Assembly (NCBI GenBank): GCA_902825945.1
Contig: CADECY010000004.1
Coordinates: 104,139-168,138 of the forward strand
Direction: 5' to 3'
From: an uncultured Acidobacteriota bacterium
GTDB lineage: Bacteria > Acidobacteriota > Terriglobia > Bryobacterales > Bryobacteraceae
DNA length: 64,000 bases
This document shows, in pieces, positions 36,573 to 45,109 of this stretch. Within the stretch, counting starts at the first letter, position 1. Each line of letters starts with the position of its first letter. Below the pieces are notes generated by a model, which was given only the letters and a program-made list of their open reading frames with translations, did not search any database and was not told where the DNA came from. The position numbers and the translations under genes are program-made.

Positions 36573-37360
36573 CAGTCTTCGGGAATCGTCCAGCCCTCAC
36601 CGGGCTCGAAAATCTTGAATCGCTGCGCGGGCCGCGAGAAGAGCATGTGATTGACGAACTCGCTCGATCCGCCCCCGCAGCCGTTGAAGGTTCCGTAGTG
36701 CATCGGAACGAGCCAGCGCGCCTCGATGTCTTCGGCCAGTTGCGCGGCCTGTTCCACGGTGAAGTTGCCGGGCCCGGCCACCGGAAGCAGTGCCACCGTC
36801 ACGTTGTATGGCCGCAGGCGCGGAACAATCGAATCATAGGGGACGCCGTCGCCCGCGTGATAGATCGTAGTGCCACCGCACCGGATCAGATATCCCAGGC
36901 GCGGATAGCCGCCGATCGGGGTCCATTCGAGTTCGGGATGGGCGGCGGGAACCGCGTAGATGCGCATGTAGTCGCCGCTCTTGAAGTACTCGATGCGGAG
37001 ATCGGCGTCGGTGGTGGTCATGCGGTGGAATCCGATTCCGAGGCCCTTCGCGTGATGCGCGGTGCTCTTCGGCAGCACGAGCTTCGCTTTGGGCGACGCT
37101 TCGAGAATCGCCATCAGGGTGGGTCCGTCCATGTGCCGCGCGTGCGTGTGCGTGGAAAGCACCATGTCGGCGTGTTTGACCGTGGCCGGATCGAGCGGGG
37201 GATCGAGGAGGCGGTCCGCCGAAGGCGACAGACACGGATCGACATAGAAGATCATCGCGTGAAACTTGATGACGAAGCCCGCGTGCCCGAGCCACCAGAT
37301 GCGCGGGGTCCAAGAATGGTCGAATTCGATTTCCTCGATGAGTTCGTGACCGCGCGGCAT
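36572..37360 (-). CDS. Metallo-beta-lactamase-fold hydrolase (UlaG-like), altered metal motif
   Basis: 262 aa. The opening WWLGHAGFVIKFHAMIFYVDPCLS and the GDGVPYDSI, PVAGPGNFT and VPMHYGTFNG segments fit the UlaG/YtnP-like metallo-hydrolase family. The core motif reads HTHARHMD: the Asp that normally sits before the third His (HxHxDH) is Arg. That may reduce metal binding at site 2. First gene of the operon with a LytS/LytTR two-component system, with a 4-nt overlap to the kinase. It may make or destroy the molecule sensed by the kinase, which is speculation. Confidence 0.82.
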   Translation of the reverse strand: MPRGHELIEEIEFDHSWTPRIWWLGHAGFVIKFHAMIFYVDPCLSPSADRLLDPPLDPATVKHADMVLSTHTHARHMDGPTLMAILEASPKAKLVLPKSTAHHAKGLGIGFHRMTTTDADLRIEYFKSGDYMRIYAVPAAHPELEWTPIGGYPRLGYLIRCGGTTIYHAGDGVPYDSIVPRLRPYNVTVALLPVAGPGNFTVEQAAQLAEDIEARWLVPMHYGTFNGCGGGSSEFVNHMLFSRPAQRFKIFEPGEGWTIPED

Positions 37361-37388
37361 TGGTTCCGCTTCATTCTAGCGCTTGGAG

Positions 37389-37982
37389 CTATTCGGCGGG
37401 ACAGGCGGGGCCTTGTTCGATCCAGGCACGGACGGCGGCGGCGAATTGCTCATGCGAGCCCGGCGGCTTCGTGCGTCCGTCGCCCGGATTCCAGGCCCAC
37501 GCGACGAACGGGTCATGAACCGTGTGCGCGATCAGCGCCTCTGGGCGGAGTCCGCCATTGGTTCCCGGATTCAGCAGTTGCCGGCATAACCGCGCGGCGG
37601 AGCGGCCTTGGAACGTCAGCGGCATTCGAGCGGAAGGCAGATGCCACCTCGGTGTTCCGGCAGGCTGTTTGGAGCCGGGCGGATGCGACGCTCCCGGCGG
37701 TTGATGCTCGCCAAACTGGTTGTAGGCGCGGTGGCACTTCACGCAGCGTGCGTCCGCCAACCCGTGGCCATCTTCGCCGCGCTTCACATCGAAGGCATGC
37801 GGATGGCTATCGTCGCCATGCAGCGGACTGTCGCCCTCCGGGTGACAGTTCTGGCAGCGCGGATGCTGGAGCACCCGATAGACCTCGAGAAAAGCCTCCG
37901 TCGACGCACGTTCGTTCCTGGCGCCCGGCAGGGCGAGAATGGTCAACAGTAATACCGTTGTCGCGATCGCGGATCTCTTCAA
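37389..37982 (-). CDS. Small secreted di-haem cytochrome c-like protein
   Basis: 197 aa from a TTG at 37982, chosen because GGGAG lies 6 nt upstream and it gives a signal peptide (KRSAIATTVLLLTILALPGA); the much longer open frame has no protein-like sequence before it. Two CxxCH motifs, CQNCH (C43-H47) and CVKCH (C80-H84), bind haem c. Between them is a His-rich loop (HGDDSHPHAF). Such proteins in acidobacteria often carry electrons for periplasmic molybdenum hydroxylases, but none is adjacent here. Confidence 0.78.
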   Translation of the reverse strand: MKRSAIATTVLLLTILALPGARNERASTEAFLEVYRVLQHPRCQNCHPEGDSPLHGDDSHPHAFDVKRGEDGHGLADARCVKCHRAYNQFGEHQPPGASHPPGSKQPAGTPRWHLPSARMPLTFQGRSAARLCRQLLNPGTNGGLRPEALIAHTVHDPFVAWAWNPGDGRTKPPGSHEQFAAAVRAWIEQGPACPAE

Positions 37983-38107
37983 AGATTCTCCCGCATGATT
38001 CCGATGGAGTGTTTCGTCACCATCGGCAGGCGGTGGAGAAAAGTTGAACCGATAAACTTGACGATCCGATACAGGAGGGATCAGTCTCGTTTCTCTTGCC
38101 CCGCGGA

Positions 38108-38350
38108 TCACCAGTACAGTTTCAAGCCCATCTGCATGATCCGCCGCGATCCCGCGCCCATCACCAATCCGAATCCCCCGCCGCCGAGCGTCTGGTTCGG
38201 TAGATTGAACTTCGGCCAGCGTCCGCTGATCTGGAAATTTCGCGCCACCATCGAGTCGAAGCCTGCATACGGGACCGAGCACCCACGGAACGGTCCGCCA
38301 CACGTTCCAGTGCGTGATCGGGCGGGCAGAGAGAGGGCGGCTGGGATCAA
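38108..38350 (-). pseudogene. Relic of the C-terminus of a TonB-dependent receptor / OAR-like beta-barrel
   Basis: The frame ends in WPKFNLPNQTLGGGGFG then GSRRIMQMGLKLYW, the pattern of the last beta strands of acidobacterial TonB-dependent receptors, which end in an aromatic residue. There is no such gene upstream: the frame is open for only 80 codons and the sequence before it (to about 38470) carries other fragments in different frames, including LPETGLGIEQTLDFPPYGLH. So this is a decayed fragment of a large outer-membrane receptor. The 37983-38473 gap holds nothing else I can support. Confidence 0.6.
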
Positions 38351-38473
38351 CAGTGCAACCCATAAGGAGGGAAATCGAGTGTTTGCTCAATCCCGAGGCC
38401 CGTCTCGGGCAGCAGCCGAAGACGCGCCCCGAATTCCCGGCTGCGGTAGGCGACCTCAACGGATAGCGGCTTG

Positions 38474-39295
38474 CTAACGCCCCACCACCCGCCAGCCCAT
38501 CGCGCTCAATATCGCCACCCCGCCCGCCAACGCCCAACCCCCAGGCGTCTCCCCATGGATCAGAAACGCCCACAGCGGACTGAACACCGGCTCGCACATC
38601 ATGATCAGCGAAGCCTCCACTCCGCTCGTCCGCCGCACGCCTCGCGTGAACAGCCAGTATCCGAACGCGATCTGCACCAAGCCGAGATAGAGCAACACCA
38701 CGATGTCGCCCGGCGCCACCGTTCCTACCGGCAGCGCCAGCGGCAAAGCGAACAAGCACGCCAACAGATTTCCCATTGCGACCGTCGCCATTCCCGCGCC
38801 CTCGATTCCGCTTTTCTCCATCCATCGCAGCGCGGCGATCGAGCTGGCCCATGCGACTGCACTCACCATGGCGATGAGGTTGCCGCGAACCGGATCGGGT
38901 GCCGTGCGCGAGCCCGCCGAGTCACCCGCGAAGAACAGCGCCGTGCCCGCCGCCATCAGCACGAGTGACCACCAATCCCGGCGCGACACGGGCTCGCCCA
39001 ATAGCCACGGGCTGATGAACATCAGGTAGACCGGCGCCGTGTCCTGCAGGAAGATCGCATTCGCGGCGGTAGTGTACTTGTTCGCGGTCACGAACGTGAT
39101 CGACATCACCGCGTAGGCGGTTCCGGCAAGGAGAATCCGCCAGTCGAACAGGCGGCGGGCCGAAGGGATCAGCACGAGAATCGCCGCCGCGGCGATGCCC
39201 GCCCGCGCCCCGCCCGCCTGCCACCCATTCAGGCTCATGGACTTGACCGCCGCGCCGCCGGTCGAGAACAGCAGCGCGGCGAACAGGACATACAT
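38474..39295 (-). CDS. EamA/DMT-family transporter
   Basis: 273 aa from the ATG at 39295; a GTG 15 nt earlier is also in frame. About ten hydrophobic helices in two repeated EamA halves, typical of drug/metabolite transporters, with the conserved ALLFSTGGAAVKSMSLNGWQAGGARAGIAA in half one and VMSITFVTANKYTTAANAIFLQDTAPVYLMF (split here by a typical inter-helix turn) in the middle. The last helix region has MCEPVFSPLWAFLIHGE. Substrate unknown. Divergent from gamma-glutamyltransferase. Confidence 0.87.
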   Translation of the reverse strand: MYVLFAALLFSTGGAAVKSMSLNGWQAGGARAGIAAAAILVLIPSARRLFDWRILLAGTAYAVMSITFVTANKYTTAANAIFLQDTAPVYLMFISPWLLGEPVSRRDWWSLVLMAAGTALFFAGDSAGSRTAPDPVRGNLIAMVSAVAWASSIAALRWMEKSGIEGAGMATVAMGNLLACLFALPLALPVGTVAPGDIVVLLYLGLVQIAFGYWLFTRGVRRTSGVEASLIMMCEPVFSPLWAFLIHGETPGGWALAGGVAILSAMGWRVVGR

Positions 39296-39336
39296 TCGCG
39301 CTTCGAGCACTTCCCGTCAGGGTACACTGAATCCAA

Positions 39337-40995
39337 ATGCGGCGACTCTTGCTGGCTCTGGTTATTGCTGGTCTGGCCTTTTCGCGCGAGCCGGTTCGCG
39401 CTAGGAAGGCAATGGTGGTGGCGCAGGAGTCTCACGCTACCGGTGTGGGAGTCGAGGTGCTGCGCAAGGGCGGCAACGCAATCGACGCGGCGGTGGCGGT
39501 AGGCTTCGCTCTCGCCGTTACCCTGCCTTCGGCCGGAAACCTCGGTGGCGGCGGATTCCTTCTGGTGCGATTCGCCGATGGCAAGACGGATTTCTTCGAC
39601 TTTCGCGAGCGCGCGCCTCTGGCCGCAACCCGGGATATGTACCTCGATAAGTCCGGCAATCCCACGCGCGATAGCATTGCCGGCTGGCGCGCGGCTGGCG
39701 TTCCCGGAACGGTTCGCGGACTCGAGATGGCGCACAGGAAATACGGGCGCAAGAGCTGGTCCGAACTGATGCAGCCCTCGATCCAACTCGCCCGCGAGGG
39801 CTTCGAAGTCTCCTATCCGTTTTCGCGATCACTACGTTCCGCCGCGAAGCTGATGTCACCGTTTCCCGAGTCCAACCGGATCTTCCTGAAGGATGGGGCG
39901 ATGTTCGAGCCTGACGAGCGGCTCCGTCAAGTCGAGCTTGCCTCGACCCTCGAGCGGATCGCCAAGGGCGGCGCGCGCGAGTTCTACGAAGGGGAAACCG
40001 CCCGCATCCTGGCCGAGGAGATGAAGAAACACGGCGGACTGATCACGCTCGACGACCTTCGCGGATATCGTGCGATCGAACGCCGTCCCCTCGAGGGCCG
40101 GTACAAAGGCCATGACATTATCACCGCCCCGCCGCCGAGCTCCGGCGGACTGGGTCTGCTGCAAATGTGCGGCGTGCTCGACGGTTCGGGCTACGAAAAG
40201 TCTGGCGCCGGATCGGCCTCCTCGATCCACTTTCTCGCGGAAGCGATGCGCCGCTACTATGCCGATCGCAGCGAGCATCTTGGCGATCCCGATTTCTTCC
40301 AGGTTCCCTCGAAGGGCCTGCTCGACCCTCGTTACGTCACGTCGTTGCGCAACTCGATCGACCGCGACAAGGCCACTGCGAGCGATTCGATCCGGCCCGG
40401 CAACGCCCGCGATTACGAGTCCGGCGACACCACTCACTTCTCGATCGTCGATACCGAGGGCAACGCGGTCGCGCTCACCTACACGATCAACGGCAGCTAC
40501 GGTAACGGAGTGACCGTGCCCCGGCTCGGATTCCTGCTCAATAACGAGATGGACGATTTTGCCGCGAAGCCGGGATTTCCCAACATGTTCGGACTGGTGC
40601 AAGGCGAGGGCAACGCAATTCAGCCTCGCAAGACACCGCTCTCCTCGATGACGCCCACCATCATCACACGTGGTGGCAAGCTGTTCATGGTGATCGGCGC
40701 GCCGGGCGGCTCGCGCATCATCACGGGAGTGACGCAGGCGATTCTCAACGTGATCGACCACGGTATGAACATCCAGGAAGCAATCGACGCGCCGCGCTTC
40801 CACCACCAATGGCAGCCCGACAAGCTTTCCCTCGAGAAGGGTTTCTCGCCCGATACCATCGCGCTACTGAAATCACGTGGACATCAGATCGACAGCATCG
40901 CCAATGTCGCGCTGGTGGAATCGATCTTGATCGCCGATGGCTGGCTGCAAGGCGCGAGCGACGGCCGCGCGAACGGTAAAGCCGCCGGATTCTGA
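39337..40995 (+). CDS. ggt: Gamma-glutamyltransferase
   Basis: 552 aa with a signal peptide (MRRLLLALVIAGLAFS), so it acts in the periplasm. The self-cleaving Ntn-hydrolase site is in GDTTHFSIVD near residue 365; cleavage before the Thr gives the large and small subunits. Other family segments: AVGFALAVTLPSAGNLGGGGFLLVR, FDFRERAP, PGTVRGLEMAHRKYG, GSYGNGVTVPRLGFLLNNEMDDF and PRKTPLSSMTPTI. It hydrolyses glutathione and other gamma-glutamyl compounds. Monocistronic. Confidence 0.94.
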   Translation: MRRLLLALVIAGLAFSREPVRARKAMVVAQESHATGVGVEVLRKGGNAIDAAVAVGFALAVTLPSAGNLGGGGFLLVRFADGKTDFFDFRERAPLAATRDMYLDKSGNPTRDSIAGWRAAGVPGTVRGLEMAHRKYGRKSWSELMQPSIQLAREGFEVSYPFSRSLRSAAKLMSPFPESNRIFLKDGAMFEPDERLRQVELASTLERIAKGGAREFYEGETARILAEEMKKHGGLITLDDLRGYRAIERRPLEGRYKGHDIITAPPPSSGGLGLLQMCGVLDGSGYEKSGAGSASSIHFLAEAMRRYYADRSEHLGDPDFFQVPSKGLLDPRYVTSLRNSIDRDKATASDSIRPGNARDYESGDTTHFSIVDTEGNAVALTYTINGSYGNGVTVPRLGFLLNNEMDDFAAKPGFPNMFGLVQGEGNAIQPRKTPLSSMTPTIITRGGKLFMVIGAPGGSRIITGVTQAILNVIDHGMNIQEAIDAPRFHHQWQPDKLSLEKGFSPDTIALLKSRGHQIDSIANVALVESILIADGWLQGASDGRANGKAAGF

Positions 40996-41000
40996 GGCCG

Positions 41001-41960
41001 TCAGCGGCGAACTGCTGCCACTACTTCGCGAACCGCGTCCACGATCGCATCGGGGCGATCCGCGGGAACGTCGTGGCCGCTGTCTGGCAGCAGCACGATC
41101 CGGCTGCGAGTCGAGAGTTTTGCCAACCTCGGCTGAAGGTCATTGACCCAGGTCGCATGGAACGCTTCCGAACCGGCGTCGCCGAGCTTGACCCGCAGCG
41201 AAGGATCAGGCCGTCCCCCCGTGATCACGATCAGCGGCTTTGCACCCAATGCACCGGCCTCGCGGGCCTGTTCCGCGCTCACTCGAATCGAGTCGAACTC
41301 GCTTGCCCGAGCCACGACATAGTAAGGATCGAGCAACAGATGGCCGCCGTCGATACCGTTCCAGGCCAATCGCAGCCGAGTCCAGCCGAGCCCGATCGCC
41401 AGTGGTGCCCACCGTGCCTGCGCGAGCGCCCGATCCAGGGAAGCCTCGCTCATCGCAAGCCAGGATTTCGGAAGGAGTTGATACTGATCCTCCTGGGTCG
41501 AGTCCACGAGCACCATGCCTGCGGTTTCCCTGGGGTAGCGGCCATGAAACACCCGGACACAGTATCCCCCGAACGAATGGCCCACGAGAACGAACGGTGG
41601 CTTCTCACCCGCCGCCTCGAGCAGGGCATGCAACTCCAAGGCGATTCGCGAACTCGTGCGAGGGCGCTGCCCAGGGCTGCTCCCGCCGTACCCGGCCCGA
41701 TCATACGAACAGACGCGAGTGTAAGCGGCTACGCCGGGCTGGACGCGTCTCCACTCGCTGAGAAAGTCTCCCATTCCGGCTTCCAGCACGACTACCGGCG
41801 ATCCCGCGCCCGTGCAGTGGATCTTCATCTTGCGTCCGCTGACGGTTGTCATCACCCCGGGCTCAGGATTCCGCCTCGCCGAACTGACTCGGGCCAGTAT
41901 TTCATACGTCGAACCGCCGAGCACCACGACGGCGGCACCAGTCAGCACGGCCGCTCTCAA
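41001..41960 (-). CDS. Alpha/beta hydrolase
   Basis: 319 aa with an N-terminal hydrophobic helix (AAVLTGAAVVVLGG) that is a signal anchor or signal peptide. The hydrolase fold has oxyanion VVVLEAGMG, nucleophile elbow GHSFGG, Asp in the TGGRPDPS region and His in LLPDSGHDVP. It begins with TTG whose TTGA overlaps the stop of the Ser/Thr kinase gene, so it is translationally coupled to it. The substrate is unknown. It is the last gene downstream of the sigma-54 tiny-peptide units. Confidence 0.82.
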   Translation of the reverse strand: MRAAVLTGAAVVVLGGSTYEILARVSSARRNPEPGVMTTVSGRKMKIHCTGAGSPVVVLEAGMGDFLSEWRRVQPGVAAYTRVCSYDRAGYGGSSPGQRPRTSSRIALELHALLEAAGEKPPFVLVGHSFGGYCVRVFHGRYPRETAGMVLVDSTQEDQYQLLPKSWLAMSEASLDRALAQARWAPLAIGLGWTRLRLAWNGIDGGHLLLDPYYVVARASEFDSIRVSAEQAREAGALGAKPLIVITGGRPDPSLRVKLGDAGSEAFHATWVNDLQPRLAKLSTRSRIVLLPDSGHDVPADRPDAIVDAVREVVAAVRR

Positions 41961-44485
41961 ATTGCACCCTTGATCAGGTAGAGGTCGGAGAAGTCCTTAC
42001 GAAAAGATGCCGCGTAGTACGCTCCATCGGCGGAGAGAGCCGGCAACCCCCAGAAGACCGCGCCTGGCTCCATCGGTACGAGTTTGCGCAGGGGACGCCG
42101 GCGTCCCGTGGAAACATCGAGACCCGACAGCTCGACAGCCGACCCCCCGTGCTCGACGTTCGCCAGGAACAACTCACGCCCGTCGCCTGACCAGCGGCAG
42201 ACTTGATCGCCCTCCGCGAGCGTTGCGACTGTACGCGGCTCACCGCCCCCCAAAGGCCAAAGCTGGATCTTCCCCGCCGCTGAAACAGCGAACTTCCCGT
42301 CAGGCGAGATCTTCGAGACCGCCACTCCCGGAGGGGTCACCTCGATCGCGGCGCCGCCCGCGATCGGTCGCAGGTAGGCGCGCCTCGGACCAGAACCTGT
42401 ACTCGCACTGAACAGGACCCGCAATCCATCGGGATGGCATTCGACCGACCCATACCGCATCCCGTCAGGCGAGAGCGTCCGCTCCTCGCCCGGCCCGGCA
42501 GGTAGAATCGCGATCTGGTTACCCTCCGCCGCGTTTCGAAGACACGCGACGAAGCGGCCATCCTGAGACAGGGACGCGCGATTCCCGTTGCCGATCCGTA
42601 CCGCCGGCGACCCATCCGTCTTTCGCAGGTAGATCTCCGTATTGCGCCCCTCACCCGAGGAAATCTCGGTGAAAAGTAGCGTCTTGCCGTCGGCGGACAG
42701 ATCGTTCACACTCGAGCCGTCGAGCCAGGCAAGATCCTGCTCCTGTCCGGAAAACGGCGTAAGAGCCGCGATTCCCAAACGCGAGGTGACCGCCGCCGCC
42801 AAGAGGTCGCCATTTGGAGCGCAATCCATTAGGTGTGGCCAGCCGGGCATCCGGTAAGCGATCTGTTCGTTGCCGGACGAGTCGAACCGGAATACGGCGG
42901 GCGGCCCGCCAGGACGCGCTCCCGAAACCAGGACATCGCCCGCCGCCCACGCAAGCCCGCCCACCACGCGAAAGCCGCGCGATACGGCCCGCGGGCGCTT
43001 GTCCGGTCCGACGATGTTCAGTGCGTAATCGCCCGTCTCGGTGTCATAAACGAGCACCGCCACACGAGCACCGTCGGCCGAAATCCGGGGAAGCTCCGGC
43101 TTGCGAGCGGAGGCCTCTAAGAGCACGTTGCCGACTGGGTATTCGAGGCGAAATACGTTTCCGGCACGTCGTACGATCGCCATCGCCTGGCCGTTCGGTG
43201 ACCAGTCGGCCCAGTTGACGCCTTCGAGGATCTCGCGAGGTGTGCCGCCTCCGATCGGGACCCGTGCCAGCGTCCCGGTCTGTTCGCGCCCGAGCAAAAC
43301 GGCCAGATCCCCTCGCGCCGACACGGACTGTACCCAAGCGGGCGGAAGATCGAGCGGGCGGGATTCACGGTTGCCCGGTTGCGCAATGAACGTCCGTAAC
43401 GGATCTCCGCCCCATGCCGCGGAGTAGATCACCTCACCGTTGGGCCCGAAGCGCGCGCTCATCACGTCGCCCCGGCGATAGGTCAGCCGCACCAATTCCG
43501 GCATCGGACGGTACCACAGACGGCGGCCCGCCAAGGCTCCCGCCACCAGCCCACCCGTGCCAGCCGCAACCCCGGTCAGCCAGGTCCGCCGTGAGGTGCT
43601 GGTCACGGGAGCGGCCTGCACATCGCGCAGCGGAACGTCCTCGAGGCTCACCCGGACATCGCCCATCGACTGGTGCCGCCGCGCCGGATCCTTCCGCAGA
43701 CAGCGCTCGATCACCGCCACCATGGCGGGCGGAACCCCACGGCTCGCCTCGATCGGTTCGGGCTCGCTTTTCATGACGGCGCTGATGATCGACATCGCCG
43801 AATCGCCGCGGAAAGCCCGCTGGCCCGTCACCATCTCGTACAGGATCGCGCCGAAGGAAAAAATATCGCCGCGGCCGTCCGTCGCTTTCCCGTCGGCCTG
43901 TTCGGGCGGCATGTAAGCGGCGGTTCCCAGAATCGAGCCGCTCATGGTCATCGAATGCGCCAGCGACATCGTTTGGTCCCCCGGACCCGATGCCGCGGGC
44001 GCGGTGCGTTTCGCCAACCCGAAGTCGAGGATCTTGGGGACGTTTTCCGCTGTGACGATGATGTTGCGCGGCTTGAGGTCGCGGTGGACAACTCCAGCCG
44101 CGTGCGCCGCTTCGAGCGCGGCGGCGATCGGTACGGCCAAATCCAGCGCCGCTCGAGCTTGCATTCCTCCGGCCGGAATCAACTGATCGAGTGTGCGGCC
44201 CTCCACCAGTTCCATGGCGATGAAGTGGATATCGGCACCATCCACCTTTGCTGATCCCGCCTCATACAGTTTGACGATGTTCGGGTGCGAGAGGATGCCA
44301 ATGGTCTTCGCCTCGTGGAGAAACCGGCGGCGGTGCTCGGGATCGGCGAGCGCTGCCTGGCTCAGAACCTTCAGGGCGACCCTTTCCCCGGTTCGGGTGT
44401 CGATCGCCGCGTACACCTCTCCCATCCCGCCCGTTCCGAGCAGTGTCTCAATTCGATATTGGCCGATCAGATTCGGCGCGGTCAC
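41957..44485 (-). CDS. Ser/Thr protein kinase with C-terminal beta-propeller
   Basis: 842 aa from a GTG start. The kinase domain (about 8-270) has the P-loop GTGGMGEVY, Lys in VALKVL, catalytic HRDLKPRN, DFG (ILDFGLAK) and MPPEQADG. A membrane helix near 305-325 follows (TGVAAGTGGLVAGALAG), then about 510 residues of TolB/WD40-like propeller with repeated ISxDGxxVA and SxDGRxVA motifs (for example LSQDGRFVACLR and ISPDGKFAVSAA). The propeller is outside the membrane. An FHA protein is encoded nearby in the opposite direction, and FHA domains read phospho-Thr, so a functional link is possible. Confidence 0.93.
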   Translation of the reverse strand: MTAPNLIGQYRIETLLGTGGMGEVYAAIDTRTGERVALKVLSQAALADPEHRRRFLHEAKTIGILSHPNIVKLYEAGSAKVDGADIHFIAMELVEGRTLDQLIPAGGMQARAALDLAVPIAAALEAAHAAGVVHRDLKPRNIIVTAENVPKILDFGLAKRTAPAASGPGDQTMSLAHSMTMSGSILGTAAYMPPEQADGKATDGRGDIFSFGAILYEMVTGQRAFRGDSAMSIISAVMKSEPEPIEASRGVPPAMVAVIERCLRKDPARRHQSMGDVRVSLEDVPLRDVQAAPVTSTSRRTWLTGVAAGTGGLVAGALAGRRLWYRPMPELVRLTYRRGDVMSARFGPNGEVIYSAAWGGDPLRTFIAQPGNRESRPLDLPPAWVQSVSARGDLAVLLGREQTGTLARVPIGGGTPREILEGVNWADWSPNGQAMAIVRRAGNVFRLEYPVGNVLLEASARKPELPRISADGARVAVLVYDTETGDYALNIVGPDKRPRAVSRGFRVVGGLAWAAGDVLVSGARPGGPPAVFRFDSSGNEQIAYRMPGWPHLMDCAPNGDLLAAAVTSRLGIAALTPFSGQEQDLAWLDGSSVNDLSADGKTLLFTEISSGEGRNTEIYLRKTDGSPAVRIGNGNRASLSQDGRFVACLRNAAEGNQIAILPAGPGEERTLSPDGMRYGSVECHPDGLRVLFSASTGSGPRRAYLRPIAGGAAIEVTPPGVAVSKISPDGKFAVSAAGKIQLWPLGGGEPRTVATLAEGDQVCRWSGDGRELFLANVEHGGSAVELSGLDVSTGRRRPLRKLVPMEPGAVFWGLPALSADGAYYAASFRKDFSDLYLIKGAI

Positions 44486-44551
44486 GGGCCCCTTCGGTCA
44501 TGCTAACAGACCGGCGCTCGAGATTGGGCCCGAAGCGCATGAAATGCGCAG

Positions 44552-44579
44552 CCGCCGAGCCCCGGGCCGGGCTCGGCGG
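44552..44579 (-). terminator. 11-bp perfect hairpin after tiny ORF 1
   Basis: CCGCCGAGCCC (44552-44562) pairs with GGGCTCGGCGG (44569-44579), loop 6 nt. On the minus strand it lies 35 nt past the tiny ORF stop and 67 nt before the kinase start. No clear T tract follows, so it may be an attenuator or RNA-stability hairpin as well as a terminator. Confidence 0.6.
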
Positions 44580-44614
44580 TCATACGCGAACGTTGGTGTT
44601 TGCTGCCTGGGAGA

Positions 44615-44668
44615 CTACTCGCCCCAGCCCGCGCTATCGCCAGCCTTGACCTTGGTGTTGACCTTCAT
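44615..44668 (-). CDS. Tiny ORF 1, 17-residue peptide MKVNTKVKAGDSAGWGE
   Basis: Only 17 codons and a TAG stop, yet strongly supported as translated: AAGGAG lies 8 nt before the ATG, and the second copy at 45014-45064 keeps the first ten residues exactly and the WGE end. Promoter, leader and hairpin are also kept. The peptide is Lys-rich at the front (net positive), with Trp and Glu at the end and a variable middle (DSAG against TVA). There is no signal peptide or Cys. It could be a precursor of a modified peptide, a signal, or a leader/regulatory ORF. I do not recognise a named family. Confidence 0.65.
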   Translation of the reverse strand: MKVNTKVKAGDSAGWGE

Positions 44669-44708
44669 GGTGTGCTCTCCTTCGTCTTACTTGTTTGGCG
44701 TGGCCCGC

Positions 44709-44737
44709 TTCTGAACGATTGGGGATCCGTCCAGATC
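44709..44737 (-). promoter_or_regulatory. 29-nt identical leader block, copy A
   Basis: Identical over 29 nt to 45110-45138. Lies between the predicted transcription start and the ribosome-binding site, so it is in the 5' untranslated RNA. It contains GGATCTGGACGGATCC on the minus strand, which could fold or bind a regulator. Perfect identity amid diverged flanks suggests a function. Confidence 0.5.
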
Positions 44738-44758
44738 ACCGAACCACAGCATTGAAGT

Positions 44759-44774
44759 GGCAAGCTGAGTGCCA
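44759..44774 (-). promoter_or_regulatory. Sigma-54 (-24/-12) promoter of tiny ORF 1
   Basis: On the minus strand TGGCAC-TCAGC-TTGCC: a perfect TGGCAC-N5-TTGC match with the invariant GG and GC exactly 10 nt apart. The predicted start is near 44748, giving a leader of about 80 nt to the tiny ORF. The adjacent bEBP gene (45405-47294) supplies the needed activator. Confidence 0.85.
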
Positions 44775-44872
44775 AACACGGGCGATCTTCGGATCTGGCA
44801 TTCATGTGATTTGTAATGAATACTTTAGGGGTGATGTCTCGTTTTTGGTTATCCGCTGATCTCATTGGTTTC

Positions 44873-44911
44873 CCTAGCACCATTGCTGGGTGGCCAAACT
44901 TTTTTGCTAGG
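44873..44911. promoter_or_regulatory. Inverted repeat, candidate enhancer (upstream activating) site, copy A
   Basis: CCTAGCA (44873-44879) and TGCTAGG (44905-44911) are perfect 7-bp inverted arms separated by 25 bp. They lie about 100-140 bp upstream of the copy A -24/-12 promoter, the usual place for sigma-54 activator sites. Copy B keeps the neighbouring TGGCCAAAC (45294-45302 against 44891-44899) and TTTTTGCTA, so those may be the true recognition bases. Confidence 0.45.
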
Positions 44912-44955
44912 TGCAATCCTTTAGAACCCGAGCGAACGGAGTCCCCCCTGAAAAT

Positions 44956-44988
44956 GCAAATCCGCCGAGCCAAGCTCGGCGGATTTGC
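44956..44988 (-). terminator. 15-bp perfect hairpin after tiny ORF 2
   Basis: GCAAATCCGCCGAGC (44956-44970) pairs perfectly with 44974-44988 around a 3-nt loop. Read on the minus strand it is followed by ATTTTCAG. It lies 25 nt past the tiny ORF 2 stop and shares the CCGCCGAGC core with the copy A hairpin. Confidence 0.75.
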
Positions 44989-45013
44989 TGAAAAAACTGA
45001 TTTGGCTGGAGGA

Positions 45014-45064
45014 CTATTCGCCCCAAGCCACGGTGCCCGCTTTGACCTTGGTGTTGACCTTCAT
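45014..45064 (-). CDS. Tiny ORF 2, 16-residue peptide MKVNTKVKAGTVAWGE
   Basis: 16 codons plus TAG. AAGGAG lies 8 nt before the ATG. Identical to tiny ORF 1 over the first ten residues and the last three; the middle is TVA instead of DSAG, a one-residue length change that keeps the frame and the end. Frame-preserving divergence of this kind argues for translation and selection on the peptide rather than on RNA alone. It has its own sigma-54 promoter and hairpin. The function is unknown. Confidence 0.65.
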   Translation of the reverse strand: MKVNTKVKAGTVAWGE

Positions 45065-45109
45065 GTGTGTATCTCCTTCGTCTGTTTTTTTCTCTTTGGA
45101 GGCTCTAGG

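Larger units (their letters stand above)
44552..44925. repeat. Tandem duplicated unit, copy A
   Basis: Copy A of an approximately 400-bp unit; copy B lies at 44956-45330. The order of elements (read on the minus strand) is the same in both: an A-rich tract with TTTGGCCACC, a -24/-12 promoter, a 29-nt identical leader block, AAGGAG, a tiny ORF, and a CCGCCGAGC hairpin. Offsets between the copies are 395-410 bp throughout. The parts between the conserved blocks have diverged, so the duplication is not recent and the kept blocks are probably selected. Confidence 0.8.
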
